Numbered from the stretch's first letter, positions 38,108 to 47,030 are shown. The stretch is DNA of 64,000 bases from Thioflexithrix psekupsensis (GCF_002149925.1 NZ_MSLT01000012.1:310001-374000); one strand, 5' to 3'. Notes: generated by a model from the sequence alone, not told the origin. A program made the numbers and translations.

Positions 38108-38930
38108 AAAAAAGAAGAAAAAAATCGCTATCACCAATATCTTAACCATTGCCGGTTCTGATCCCAGTGGTGGCGCGGGAATCCAAGCTGATTTAAAAAC
38201 ATTTTCGGCTTTTGGTGCTTATGGCATGGCGGCTATTACGGGATTAACGGCGCAAAATACCCAAACAGTCACCGCAGTGCATTATCCGCCTGCCGAATTC
38301 TTACAAACGCAGTTAGACACTTTAATCGCTGATGTGCGAATTGATGCCATTAAAATTGGTATGTTAGGGACTGTGGAAAATATTCACGTGGTTAAAACAT
38401 TTTTGCAAAATCATGCCTTTAAACACGTGGTATTAGATACGGTTATGATTTCTAAAACGGGATCGCCTTTACTAGATCAAAATGCAGTGAATGCACTGCG
38501 AGAATTAGCCCTATTTGCCACTGTTTTAACGCCTAATTTACCCGAAGCGGCAGTGTTATGTGAAAAACCCATTCCCAATACCATTGATGCCATGTATGAA
38601 TTCATGCCCGAATTAAAGCAATTAGGCGCGAAAAATGTGTTATTAAAAGGCGGACATTTAACACAAGATTCATTGGCTATTGATCTTTTCGGCGATTCGC
38701 AAGGGCTTGTCATTCCCATTTCTGCTGACAGAGTACAAGGTATTGCTCGACATGGTACGGGTTGTACTTTATCAGCCGCCATCGCAGCCGTTTTACCGCA
38801 TTGTGCTACTCCATTTGAAGCCGTACAACACGCAAAAATCTACGTCTCTGAAGCCATTGAAAACAGTAATGTTTTACAAGTAGGCTCTGGACATCCGCCT
38901 GTGCATCACTTTTACGCGCTGTGGGAGTGA
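38097..38930 (+). CDS. thiD: Hydroxymethylpyrimidine/phosphomethylpyrimidine kinase
   Basis: A 277-residue ribokinase-fold kinase. I chose the ATG at 38097 because the basic leader MNYKKKKKKIAITNILTIAG precedes the conserved GSDPSGGAGIQADLKTFSA. The longer frame from 38010 is only roxA shadow. KGGHL and the anion-hole HGTGCTLSAAIA are the catalytic motifs. It phosphorylates HMP and HMP-P for thiamine synthesis. No other thi genes are nearby. Confidence 0.95.
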   Translation: MNYKKKKKKIAITNILTIAGSDPSGGAGIQADLKTFSAFGAYGMAAITGLTAQNTQTVTAVHYPPAEFLQTQLDTLIADVRIDAIKIGMLGTVENIHVVKTFLQNHAFKHVVLDTVMISKTGSPLLDQNAVNALRELALFATVLTPNLPEAAVLCEKPIPNTIDAMYEFMPELKQLGAKNVLLKGGHLTQDSLAIDLFGDSQGLVIPISADRVQGIARHGTGCTLSAAIAAVLPHCATPFEAVQHAKIYVSEAIENSNVLQVGSGHPPVHHFYALWE

Positions 38931-38948
38931 TACAATTATTGTAATAAT

Positions 38949-38966
38949 ACGTCATAACGCTGTCAT
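38949..38966 (+). promoter_or_regulatory. Possible Pho box upstream of pstS
   Basis: ACGTCAT AACG CTGTCAT: two 7-bp direct half-sites separated by 4 bp, the second identical and the first with two changes from the PhoB half-site CTGTCAT. It lies about 70 bp before the pstS start, where PhoB would replace the -35 element. This fits phosphate-starvation control but rests on one match. Confidence 0.45.
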
Positions 38967-39035
38967 ATTTTAACCGCACAATGCGAATCCTAATGTTTAA
39001 TGACAACCACCTCACTATTTCAGGGAGTGTTTTTT

Positions 39036-39998
39036 ATGAAAAATGTATTCACAGCAGTCAGTCTTGCTGTTGCTACCGCCGTGGCCTTGCCTGCGGTGGC
39101 TGCCGTTGATCCCACTTTAGCTGTGTACGAAAAAACCAGTGGTGTTTCTGGTAATTTGTCCAGCGTAGGTTCAGACACTTTAGCCAACCTGATGACGCTG
39201 TGGACAGAAGAGTATAAACGCTTCTATCCCAACGTAAATATTCAAGTTCAAGCGGCTGGTTCTTCCACTGCGCCTCCCGCTTTGACCGAAGGCACAGCAA
39301 ACTTAGGCCCCATGAGCCGTGCCATGAAAGATCAAGAGAAAGAAGCCTTTGAGAAAAAATTCGGCTACGAACCTACTGCCATTCGCGTTGCCATCGACGC
39401 TTTAGCCGTTTTTGTGCATAAAGACAATCCCTTAGATGGCTTAACCTTGCCACAAGTTGACGCGATTTTCTCTTCAACCCGCAAGTGTGGTCATGCTACA
39501 GATATTGCTACATGGGGAGAAACAGGTTTAAGCGATGCGTGGGCAGGTCGGACTATACAGTTATACGGACGTAACTCTGTGTCAGGCACCTATGGCTACT
39601 TTAAAGATGAAGCCTTGTGCAAAGGTGATTTTAAAACCAATGTAAACGAACAACCCGGCTCGGCTTCTGTCGTGCAATCAATCAGTGCGTCATTGAATGG
39701 CATTGGCTATTCTGGTATTGGTTACAAAACCGCAGGCGTGAAGGCTCTGGCAATCGCTAAGAAAGACGGCGAGCCTTTCGTGATGGCCACCGAAGAAAAC
39801 GCCATGACAGGCGAATATCCGCTGTCTCGTTTCCTCTACGTTTACATCAACAAAGAACCCAACAAACCGTTATCGCCATTAGTGGCTGAGTTTATGAAAC
39901 TGGTTTTGTCTAAACAAGGACAAGATGTGGTTTTAAAAGACGGTTATGTGCCAATTCCTAAAGCAGTTTCTGAGCGCGAAATGGTTAAATTACAATAA
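39036..39998 (+). CDS. pstS: Phosphate-binding protein of PstS type
   Basis: A 320-residue periplasmic protein starting at ATG 39036 behind CAGGGAGTGTTTTTT; the frame's earlier start at 39000 precedes the signal peptide. Signal [20 protein letters not shown] is followed by the phosphate-binding segments [31 protein letters not shown] and [12 protein letters not shown]. It binds phosphate for ABC uptake, but no pstCAB follows: a terminator does. It is probably an extra or orphan PstS. Confidence 0.88.
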   Translation: MKNVFTAVSLAVATAVALPAVAAVDPTLAVYEKTSGVSGNLSSVGSDTLANLMTLWTEEYKRFYPNVNIQVQAAGSSTAPPALTEGTANLGPMSRAMKDQEKEAFEKKFGYEPTAIRVAIDALAVFVHKDNPLDGLTLPQVDAIFSSTRKCGHATDIATWGETGLSDAWAGRTIQLYGRNSVSGTYGYFKDEALCKGDFKTNVNEQPGSASVVQSISASLNGIGYSGIGYKTAGVKALAIAKKDGEPFVMATEENAMTGEYPLSRFLYVYINKEPNKPLSPLVAEFMKLVLSKQGQDVVLKDGYVPIPKAVSEREMVKLQ

Positions 39999-40056
39999 TT
40001 TAGCGATGCGTTAAAACAATAACGATCTTATCGATTTCTATTAAAGACCTGTCTTT

Positions 40057-40081
40057 AACCCGCGTTAGCGGGTTTTTTTTT
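40057..40081 (+). terminator. Rho-independent terminator after pstS
   Basis: AACCCGC GTTA GCGGGTT followed by a run of T's. A compact GC stem with T8, 58 bp past the pstS stop, isolating it from any downstream transport genes. Confidence 0.92.
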
Positions 40082-40095
40082 GATATTAACAGGGA

Positions 40096-41514
40096 TCAAT
40101 TCCCTGTTTTATTCAGACGCTGCATTTTGCTGTACAAAGTGGTGCGATTAATCCCCAAAATTCGAGCGGCTTGACTGAGGTTATTTTGACTGGTTTTTAA
40201 TGCGGCATTAATATAACGCCGTTCCCATTCTAATAAAACATCATCTAAATAAAAATTGCCTTTATGTAATTGGCGAGTAATCACATCATCAGAAGAATCG
40301 ACCATTTCAGGTATAGATTCAATTTTAATTTCAGTTTCTAATTCATTGGCTAATTGCTCACGAGTCACTGTTTTCTCGTTATATTTAGCACTAAGACGAA
40401 TCACAATATTGCGCAATTCGCGCACATTACCGGGAAACTCGTATTGTAACCACAATTCTTTGGCTTTATCATCCAGTGTGAAACGGCTGCCCATTTTTTC
40501 ATAAAATTTTTGAAAATGCGCCAATAATGCCAACTTATCTTCTCCACGCTCGGCAACGGGAGGAACTTTGATGGTTAATACGCTTAAACGATGGTACAAA
40601 TCGGAGCGAAATTGACCACTTTTCACTTCTTGCAATAAATCTCGATTGGTCGAAGCCACAATGCGGGCTGTCGATTTTTTCACTTTTGTTTCGCCCAAAC
40701 GATAATATTCCCCATTTTCCAACACGCGCAATAATTTAGACTGCAATGGCATGGGCATCTCGCCGATTTCGTCTAAAATCAATGTACCATGACTGGCTTC
40801 TTCAAAAAAACCCACCCGCGCCGTTGCCGCCCCCGTAAATGCCCCTTTGGCATGACCAAACAATTGCGCTTCTAATAATTCACTGGTAAACGCCGCACAA
40901 TTCACAGTCAAACACGGTTGATGCAAGCGATCACTTTGGGTATGCAAACTTTGCGCGACTAATTCTTTACCGCTGCCTGATTCTCCTTGCACCAATACGG
41001 AAAAAGGTAAATTGGCAAATTGTTGAATTTGCGATTTTAAGGTCTGCATGGCCAAACTTTCACCAATTAAATCAACGGGTTTGGCTTTCTCTTTAACTTG
41101 TTGTATTTCCTGTTGTTCTGCCGATAAAATCATTAATTGATGTTTTAAACGGCTTTTTAATAAACCCAAATCCGCACAAGGTTTTGGAATAAAATCAACC
41201 GCACCTAATGTTAAGGCATGACGAATATTATCTAAACTGTCTTGTCCTGATAAAACCAGAATTTTCATATTCGGGTTAAAATTTAACAATTCTTTGATTA
41301 AAGAAAAACCCTCATCAGGCGTATTGGTAGAAGGCGGCAAACCTAAATCAACTAAGGCAATATTAGGTAAAATAGGTAATTTATACAACAATCTTTTGGC
41401 TTCATCTCGATTAAAAACAGGATTCACATCAAATTCTGTTTTTAATACAAAAGTTAATGATTCACTAATTAGCGGATCATCATCCACTAATAAAAGACGA
41501 GGAAGTTCAGACAT
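40096..41514 (-). CDS. Sigma-54-dependent response regulator (PrsR-like)
   Basis: A 472-residue protein: receiver (LLLVDDDPLISESL; phospho-Asp in ALVDLGLPPS; Lys in IPKP), AAA+ domain with Walker A GESGSGKELVAQSL, GAFTGA loop (FTGAATARVG) and WLQYEFPGNVREL, then a Fis-type HTH (LSQAARILGINRTTLYSKM). It activates sigma-54 promoters. The receiver and insertion pattern resemble PEP-CTERM-box regulators (PrsR), which work with the kinase PrsK. No such kinase is in the window, so the subfamily is a guess. An inverted repeat AACAGGGA/TCCCTGTT overlaps its stop. Confidence 0.88.
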   Translation of the reverse strand: MSELPRLLLVDDDPLISESLTFVLKTEFDVNPVFNRDEAKRLLYKLPILPNIALVDLGLPPSTNTPDEGFSLIKELLNFNPNMKILVLSGQDSLDNIRHALTLGAVDFIPKPCADLGLLKSRLKHQLMILSAEQQEIQQVKEKAKPVDLIGESLAMQTLKSQIQQFANLPFSVLVQGESGSGKELVAQSLHTQSDRLHQPCLTVNCAAFTSELLEAQLFGHAKGAFTGAATARVGFFEEASHGTLILDEIGEMPMPLQSKLLRVLENGEYYRLGETKVKKSTARIVASTNRDLLQEVKSGQFRSDLYHRLSVLTIKVPPVAERGEDKLALLAHFQKFYEKMGSRFTLDDKAKELWLQYEFPGNVRELRNIVIRLSAKYNEKTVTREQLANELETEIKIESIPEMVDSSDDVITRQLHKGNFYLDDVLLEWERRYINAALKTSQNNLSQAARILGINRTTLYSKMQRLNKTGN

Positions 41515-41568
41515 TATCGATAATCCTTTGATTAAGCGTGATGAAAAAATTTTAATTATTACAATAAA

Positions 41569-41886
41569 TTAAGCCAATTCATTATGTAGCCAATTTAAAT
41601 AAGCAGGCAACCCTTGTGCAATATCAAATAATAATAATTCTGGTGTTTGATAAGGATGATGTTCAATAATAAACTGCTCAATAGCGGGATAATAATCACG
41701 TTGTGATTTTAATAATAACAACCATTCCTGATCTGTTTCTACTTTTCCTTGCCAACGATAAATAGAAGTGATTTGCGGCACGATATTGACACAAGCGACT
41801 AATTTCTTTTCAACCAATTGATAGGCTAATGTTTCAGCCATTTCTTGACTGTTGCAAGTGGTGAGAAAAAGGCAATAATTTGTCAT
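41569..41886 (-). CDS. cutA: Divalent cation tolerance protein CutA
   Basis: A 105-residue trimeric PII-like protein: CLFLTTCNSQEMAETLAYQL, ACVNIVPQITSIYRWQGKVE and ECHHPYQTPELL-like ending (EHHPYQTPELLLFDI). The length and motifs are those of CutA1. It is linked to copper tolerance in E. coli, but its precise role is unclear. It is the last gene before the sigma-54 regulator on the same strand. Confidence 0.92.
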   Translation of the reverse strand: MTNYCLFLTTCNSQEMAETLAYQLVEKKLVACVNIVPQITSIYRWQGKVETDQEWLLLLKSQRDYYPAIEQFIIEHHPYQTPELLLFDIAQGLPAYLNWLHNELA

Positions 41887-41935
41887 TTTTAAAAACCCAA
41901 TTACAGAACAAAGAAAATAGAAAATAAAAAAATCC

Positions 41936-43048
41936 CTACCACCAAACCATCGTGCGATTAAATCCCGCTTGATTGGCCGCAGCCAACATCACTTCAGCAC
42001 GATATAAAATATCTTCTTTAGTGATTTCGGCAGATTCAATAACCTCTGATAATTGATCTTGATTTGACTCAGAAAAAGGTGCTTCATTTTGCATAATATT
42101 CTCTAATTCTGATTGACTTTCTTCATCGTGAATTTCTTCAATATTATGCGCTGCGCCAATGCTGACAGTAATTTTTATTTTCCCATGATTTGCCAGCGGC
42201 AATTCTAACATTTCACAACGTTTTCTAATGCGTTCAGCCACGACAAAAGAGCCATCAATCGGCGTATTGGGTAATAATAACGCCACTTGCGAATGATTAT
42301 AACGACAAGGAATATCGATTTCTTGACGAATTGCGCCCATTACCACCCGCGCTACCGCTAATAACACCAATCGGCTATTTTGCGCTCCATATTTAATCAC
42401 TATATCCTGAAAATGATCAATATCAATTAACAATAATGACACCGTACACCCATGCCGCTGACAACGGGCAAATTCCTCTTGCAATCGTTTCTCAAAATAA
42501 GTGTGAGAATGCAAACCGGTTAAACTATCTACGGTGGTTTGTTTAGCCAGCGTTGCATTTTCTAAAGCAGTTTCTAATGTCACCGCCAATAAAGTTTGCA
42601 AACGCTCAAAAATATGAAGCTGATAAAAAGCCGTTATATCCTGCCCCGCCCGCGCTAGTAATAAAACCGCTTGCAAACGCCCCGCAGTATTGTATAAAGG
42701 AACGCATAAACATTGCAAAGCCACTGCGCCATTATCCTCGCAAGGAAAAGGATAACGATCCACCAAACGACAAGGATAACTATCTATGTGTGCATTCTTT
42801 TTAAGAAAGGTTTCTATAGGAGTATTTTTTAGCGATATAGTTTTTTTAGGAAAAGTAATTTTTTCGTCTAATAATCCTGCTAATAATAAACCCGTTTCTG
42901 TGGATTGAATCAGGAGTAAAGCCGCTTGATCGGATTGTCCTAATTTGGCCACGGTTTGTAATAATTGTCGAATTAAACGTTCCATTTTTTTAAACACAAT
43001 AGTAGGTGAACTGCACGGCGCATGACGGCGAAAATCATTAGATGCCAT
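41936..43048 (-). CDS. GAF-like/GGDEF domain protein with degenerate active site
   Basis: A 370-residue protein. Residues ~20-165 look like a GAF sensor (LLLIQSTETGLLLAGLL). A GGDEF domain follows from DSLTGLHSHTYFEKRL (~174), with the metal-site segment LLLIDIDHF intact. The signature loop, usually RYGGDEF, reads RYNHSQV (residues 249-255), so the GGDEF residues are lost and cyclase activity is very unlikely. Such domains can bind GTP or c-di-GMP as sensors. An acidic linker of ~35 residues near the C-terminus (EEIHDEESQSELENIMQNE) is unusual. It is downstream of ratB in the same orientation. Confidence 0.85.
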   Translation of the reverse strand: MASNDFRRHAPCSSPTIVFKKMERLIRQLLQTVAKLGQSDQAALLLIQSTETGLLLAGLLDEKITFPKKTISLKNTPIETFLKKNAHIDSYPCRLVDRYPFPCEDNGAVALQCLCVPLYNTAGRLQAVLLLARAGQDITAFYQLHIFERLQTLLAVTLETALENATLAKQTTVDSLTGLHSHTYFEKRLQEEFARCQRHGCTVSLLLIDIDHFQDIVIKYGAQNSRLVLLAVARVVMGAIRQEIDIPCRYNHSQVALLLPNTPIDGSFVVAERIRKRCEMLELPLANHGKIKITVSIGAAHNIEEIHDEESQSELENIMQNEAPFSESNQDQLSEVIESAEITKEDILYRAEVMLAAANQAGFNRTMVWW

Positions 43049-43068
43049 GCAATATCGCTACCCATTTT

Positions 43069-43407
43069 TTATCCTCCTTTTTTCATCGTTTTACCTTCAG
43101 CAGCGCGTTGTTTTCTCACGGCTTTTGGATCGGCAATGAGAGGGCGATAAATTTCAATACGATCTCCCATACGCACTGTTTGGGCTAATTTACAGGGTTT
43201 GCTAAAAATACCTATTTTATTTTGATTCAGATCAATTTCAGGAAATTTAAGCAAAATGCCTGATAATTCAATTGCTCGCTGCACAGTCGTATTTTCAGGC
43301 ACGCGCAAAGGAATAAGCACTTGTTGTTCTAATTTGGCATAAGCCACTTCAACCGCCAATAATGGCGGCGTTATGGTATCATTCTCATTTTTTTCCATAG
43401 CATTCAT
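43069..43407 (-). CDS. ratB: RnfH/RatB family ubiquitin-like protein
   Basis: A ~112-residue protein with the RnfH fold: EVAYAKLEQQVLIPLRVPEN, IGIFSKPC and MGDRIEIYRPLIADPK, the family's C-terminal signature. The frame continues to 43428, but I set the start at 43407 (MNAMEKNEND). It overlaps the ratA end, as ratA and ratB do in most gammaproteobacteria. The role is unknown; the fold resembles ubiquitin-like proteins. Confidence 0.88.
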   Translation of the reverse strand: MNAMEKNENDTITPPLLAVEVAYAKLEQQVLIPLRVPENTTVQRAIELSGILLKFPEIDLNQNKIGIFSKPCKLAQTVRMGDRIEIYRPLIADPKAVRKQRAAEGKTMKKGG

Positions 43408-43831
43408 GCGCCCGTTTAATAAAAGCATCGATTAAACTACAGACAATTTGCGTAAAAACAGGAGTTAATGTTTTGCGTAATAAAGGATTAGAAATTTCAA
43501 AATCCATCGTTAATGCAATTTTACAACCCGATAGCGTATCATCGCCTAAAGATTGAAAAGTCCACAAGCCGCGTAAACTTTTAAAAGGACCTTCTATTAA
43601 TTCCATTTTAATTGACTGATTGGGGACTAAATCATTGCGCGTAGTAAACCCCGTTCCCAAAGCAATGCTGCCCATTTTAATCGTGGCATCAATTCGGGTT
43701 TCGCTGCGAAAGTGTACCTCAGTGGCTTTGCACCAGGGCAGAAATTGTGGATAATTTTCAATGGCATTCACCAATTGATACATATTGCTGGCACTATAAG
43801 GCACTAAAGCCGTTTTATGAATATGCTTCAT
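43385..43831 (-). CDS. ratA: RatA, START-domain protein (ubiquinone-binding/ribosome-associated)
   Basis: A 148-residue START-like fold protein starting at ATG 43831 (MKHIHKTALVPYSASNMYQL). A longer frame begins with TTG at 43873 but is unlikely. The motifs NAIENYPQFLPWCKATEV and IDAFIKRAHECYGKK are typical of RatA/Coq10. It is a toxin that blocks ribosome subunit joining in E. coli in one report, and a ubiquinone-binding protein in another view. A 10-codon reading frame with a strong GGAGG precedes it and overlaps its start by ATGA. Confidence 0.88.
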   Translation of the reverse strand: MKHIHKTALVPYSASNMYQLVNAIENYPQFLPWCKATEVHFRSETRIDATIKMGSIALGTGFTTRNDLVPNQSIKMELIEGPFKSLRGLWTFQSLGDDTLSGCKIALTMDFEISNPLLRKTLTPVFTQIVCSLIDAFIKRAHECYGKK

Positions 43832-43860
43832 GGGTGGTTTATTCCCCGCATCAATAACAT
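43828..43860 (-). promoter_or_regulatory. 10-codon upstream ORF coupled to ratA
   Basis: GGAGG, six bases, then ATG at 43860 opens MLLMRGINHP and stops at TGA, which shares ATGA with the ratA start at 43831. The ratA ATG itself has only a weak site (GGGGA, 11 bases away). The strongest ribosome-binding site before ratA therefore serves this short frame, suggesting translational coupling. Confidence 0.5.
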
Positions 43861-43880
43861 AACAATCCTCCAAAAATAAA

Positions 43881-44906
43881 TCACTTTGTTTTTATTAGTA
43901 ATGGGCGAGATAAGGTGGCAAAAATTAATTTTAATAATAAATCATGTTGCGCTGTGATATTAGAAATCATTACGGTGGCACGGACGCTGTTTCTGGAAAT
44001 TTTAACTTGTTGGCTGCAATTAAAATTGGGATGCTGATTAATTTTTCTTAATGTTAAAATAGCCATCCCCAAAGCCCATAAACAAAAACGACGAATACCG
44101 ATTTCTTTTTTAGGAATTAATAAAGTATAGTCTAACGCATTTTTTAAATGTTCCGTCGCAATAGCAATCAGTTCTTTTAATCCAGAGCCGAATTTATCAT
44201 GATATTGTTCAGGGTTTAATTGCTGTAAATCAAATTCGTGAGCAAGAAAAATATCCCGCGGCAACCAACACACCCCCCGCTGCCAATCATCCCAAATATC
44301 TTTTAAAATATTGGTCATTTGCAAACCTTGACCAAAAGAAACCGATAATAAATATAATTGTTTTTCATTCGCCGCAATGTCAGGAGAATAATCACAAAAT
44401 AATTCCGTCAACATTTCTCCCACCACACCCGCAACATGATAGCAATAACGATCTAATTCGGGTAAATCGGCTAATCCTGCGCGGCTGCAATGTTGTTGAA
44501 AATGACTCATGCCCGCCGTCATAATCTGCACACAACGCAATAAACTCGCTTGTTGCCGCGCGTTAAAACAATGGGTTAAACTCACCACGGTTGCCGTATG
44601 GGCAATTAAATCGCGTTCCGCAGGCAATATCGCAGCAGATAATTGGGGAGTTAATGCGTGAGCAAATTGTTCAGCAGAATAATCTCCAGCTAACACTTGA
44701 ATAAATTGTTGAGAAAATATTTTTTTAATCTCAACCGATAAATCAGGATCATCTTCAATGGTATCCGCAATGCGACAGAGTAAATAAGCATTTCCCACTA
44801 CGCGACGCAACGGTAATGGTAATTGAGGAATGGTTAAAGCAAATGTGCGAGAAACTCCTTTAAGAATTTCATTTTGATAATTTAAAGCATCAGAATCATT
44901 GCGCAT
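43881..44906 (-). CDS. Squalene synthase (farnesyl-diphosphate farnesyltransferase)
   Basis: A 341-residue all-helical prenyl synthase. The opening ILKGVSRTFALTIPQLPLPL and the first aspartate-rich motif NAYLLCRIADTIEDDPD resemble eukaryotic-type squalene synthases, as in some methanotrophs and sulfur bacteria. The second motif reads NILKDIWDDWQRG. It couples two farnesyl-PP to squalene, a hopanoid or sterol precursor. No hpn or shc genes adjoin, and it lies upstream of ratA on the same strand. Phytoene synthase activity is less likely given the length and motif context. Confidence 0.85.
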   Translation of the reverse strand: MRNDSDALNYQNEILKGVSRTFALTIPQLPLPLRRVVGNAYLLCRIADTIEDDPDLSVEIKKIFSQQFIQVLAGDYSAEQFAHALTPQLSAAILPAERDLIAHTATVVSLTHCFNARQQASLLRCVQIMTAGMSHFQQHCSRAGLADLPELDRYCYHVAGVVGEMLTELFCDYSPDIAANEKQLYLLSVSFGQGLQMTNILKDIWDDWQRGVCWLPRDIFLAHEFDLQQLNPEQYHDKFGSGLKELIAIATEHLKNALDYTLLIPKKEIGIRRFCLWALGMAILTLRKINQHPNFNCSQQVKISRNSVRATVMISNITAQHDLLLKLIFATLSRPLLIKTK

Positions 44907-45325
44907 TGGGTTTTAAGGTGACAAATGAGAATAAAACGGGAATTCATACCACCATAGTTCGGATAGTTTTAGTAAATACCAAAATAGTCCCAACCACTAA
45001 AAAAACTTTAATAAAGAGAGCCTGATGGTTAGACAATAGCTATTTTCTACAACAACATTTAGACACCGACCTAGAATTAGCGGCTGAAGGCCGCTGCTGT
45101 AAAAAACGCTTACTATAGCAGAATGATGGGATTGATAGAACTGTTCAAAATATGAGTTTCTGCCTTCCCCAGCCTCTTTACTGCTGGGCGAGGATTGTGG
45201 CATTACGGAATATTTTTGTTTATGACCTACCTATTCCCCCTCTTGAGAAACTATGTGACAATAAGATATAATCTGAGTTACTTACAATAATACATACTAT
45301 CCACAATTTAAGGTTTCTTAATTTC
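44907..45325. other. Gene-free region before an NRPS remnant
   Basis: About 420 bp with no convincing gene. It holds a CCCAGC/GCTGGG hairpin (about 45165-45186) and a sigma-70-like promoter at 45243-45272. It is probably the promoter region of the squalene synthase gene (minus strand) and of the broken synthetase (plus strand). Confidence 0.5.
45243..45272 (+). promoter_or_regulatory. Sigma-70-like promoter for the NRPS remnant
   Basis: TTGAGA (45243-45248) and a perfect TATAAT (45267-45272) separated by 18 bp, about 54 bp before the ATG at 45326. It looks strong, so the pseudogene may still be transcribed. Confidence 0.6.
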
Positions 45326-45950
45326 ATGTCTTCTTCCACTGAAATAACGCTATAGCTACGGCAACGTAAAAAGAATATTCAAACCTGTGAAGTTTCCTAC
45401 AAATTTGACAGGTTCAGATTATCTTTTTATAGTGCCTCAGCTATATATCCCCTCACTTCTTCTCAACGTGAAATCTGGTTTGACCAGTTATTACATGCTG
45501 AACTGCCGCTTTATAATATTGGTGGTTATACCAAGTTAGCAGGCGCGATTGATCCTGATTTATTTCAACAGGCTATTGTCTTACTGGTGCAAAAACATGA
45601 TGCGTTGCGCTTAGTATTGACTGATACGCTGGATGAAGATGGTGTACCGATGCAGCAATTTTTGCCGCAGGTGCCAGTCGCGGTAGAAATGCGGGATTTT
45701 TCTCAGGCGGAAAATCCTGAAACAGCCGCTTTGGCATGGATGCAGGCACGATTTATTACGCCGTTTGATTTGCAGGGTAAGCCATTATTTCGTTATGGTT
45801 TAATTAAAGTAACTGCTGAACACTATTATTTTTCCCTACAGTATCATCATTTAATTGTTGACGGTTTTGCAATTGCCTTAATTAATCAATCATTAGCAGC
45901 AATTTATACTGATTTATTGCATAATAAAGCCATTTATTTAGACAGTCCTA
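45326..45950 (+). pseudogene. Remnant of a nonribosomal peptide synthetase, condensation domain
   Basis: From ATG 45326 (MSSSTEITL) one frame runs to the IS border, but it meets a TAG at 45350-45352. From ~45446 it reads as a condensation domain start (YPLTSSQREIWFDQLLHAEL, then PLFRYGLIKV). The active-site HHxxxDG appears as HHLIVDG. The domain is cut at 45950 by the IS630 element, roughly after half its length. The last residues of the open frame, IPKLCEI, come from the insertion sequence. An AACCTGT/ACAGGTT inverted repeat (45382-45414) lies in the odd stretch after the stop. The original product may have been a large peptide synthetase; nothing else of it is here. Confidence 0.85.
45382..45414. 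repeat. Inverted repeat inside the NRPS remnant leader
   Basis: AACCTGT (45382-45388) and ACAGGTT (45408-45414) around a 19-base spacer. It falls between the premature TAG and the condensation domain, in sequence that does not look like synthetase. It may be a small insertion. Confidence 0.4.
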
Positions 45951-45965
45951 TACCAAAATTATGTG

Positions 45966-45996
45966 AGATATAAAAACAAATTAAGTTTTTATATCT
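45966..45996. repeat. 12-bp palindrome near the left IS630 end
   Basis: AGATATAAAAAC and GTTTTTATATCT around a 7-base loop, just beyond the transposase stop. It probably ends transposase transcription. It is part of the insertion sequence. Confidence 0.6.
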
Positions 45997-45998
45997 AC

Positions 45999-47030
45999 CT
46001 AGACATTAGGTATAAGATACTGTTTAATTTTATTAAACTTAAACACCTTACCTGATAAAAAAGTCTCAAACATACTAGTGACTTCTTTAAAGCTTGATAG
46101 ACGATGAAAATTCTTTCTGACCCAATTCTTACCTTGAAGCCAAATATCCTCGACTGGATTTTGCTCTGGGGCATTAGGCGCAAATCTTAATAAACGAACT
46201 TTCCATTCTGATTCTGGAAGTCCCCCATTTAATTTCTCTAAATAAGTTCTTAAACCTTCAGAACGATGATAACTTGCACCATCCCAAATAATCACATGAC
46301 GGGCTTCTTTATATCTGTAAATGAGCCAGTTAATAAAGTCTATCGTATATTTTGTATCAGCTTTCTTTGCCCTATCTAAAATAAATTCTCCCGTATAAAT
46401 ATTCACCGCTCCATACCACGTTTGAGAAGTACGATAATTACTCATCTTTATTGACGTTCTTTCTCCTTTTTTCGACCAAACATAACCACAAATATCTCCC
46501 CACAACTGATGGCTTTCGTCTTGCATCCAGTACATTACCTCTCCACTTTCTATCTGTTCACGCTCCTTATCTATTAAATCCTTAATCTCTTTTTTTTTAG
46601 CTTCTACTTTTACCTCATCTTTTGCCGAATTCTCTTTGTGTGTCTTCTTATAACTTAAATTCGCTTCTTCTAATAATTTAGTATAAGAAGTATTTGAAGA
46701 ATAGAAAACATCATACTCCTCTTTTAAGTATCTCTTTAGTTCCTCTATTGTTATTGTCTTCTTTTCTTGTATCCAATTAATCACATCTTCTCGTTCACGC
46801 GGCTTTAAATACCCTGGCGAGCCTTTATACGCTAACTTTAATCCTTCCACCCCTGACGCTAAATAAATGGCTTTCCATTTATTCACAAATTGCACACTGA
46901 CACAACACGCTAAAGCCGCTTCCGCACGCACAAAACCAAGCAAAGACATTCTTACTGCCATCGCTCGCTTCACTTCTCTCGCTTCACCTGTTGACATTAA
47001 CTCTTCCAAATCTTCATATCTCTTGTTCAT
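45999..47030 (-). CDS. IS630-family transposase
   Basis: A 343-residue transposase: N-terminal helix-turn-helix (FVRAEAALACCVSVQFVNKW), a winged-helix (KKTITIEELKRYLKEEYDVF), and a DDE domain with Asp in YWMQDESHQLWG, Asp in HVIIWDGASYH and Glu in PNAPEQNPVEDIW. The frame is intact, with no stop or frameshift, so it may be active. It is probably the enzyme that moved the 191-bp elements, since their ends are alike (inference). Confidence 0.93.
   Translation of the reverse strand: MNKRYEDLEELMSTGEAREVKRAMAVRMSLLGFVRAEAALACCVSVQFVNKWKAIYLASGVEGLKLAYKGSPGYLKPREREDVINWIQEKKTITIEELKRYLKEEYDVFYSSNTSYTKLLEEANLSYKKTHKENSAKDEVKVEAKKKEIKDLIDKEREQIESGEVMYWMQDESHQLWGDICGYVWSKKGERTSIKMSNYRTSQTWYGAVNIYTGEFILDRAKKADTKYTIDFINWLIYRYKEARHVIIWDGASYHRSEGLRTYLEKLNGGLPESEWKVRLLRFAPNAPEQNPVEDIWLQGKNWVRKNFHRLSSFKEVTSMFETFLSGKVFKFNKIKQYLIPNV

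Noticed and set aside
40088-40108. AACAGGGA/TCCCTGTT hairpin as a terminator of the minus-strand regulator
   Set aside because: It overlaps the stop codon and has no T tract on the minus side. I treat it only as a palindrome.
43831-43873. Longer RatA starting at TTG 43873
   Set aside because: The extra residues (MEDCYVIDAGNKPP) do not fit the family start, and the GGAGG there lies within this frame, not before it.
44976-44990. TACCAAAATAG as another end of an IS630-related element
   Set aside because: No matching second end, no TA flank pair and no internal inverted repeat were found nearby.
45587-45973. A 128-residue frame read as a separate condensation-domain gene
   Set aside because: It is the inner part of the broken NRPS frame that begins at 45326; its ATG is internal and its last residues come from the insertion sequence.
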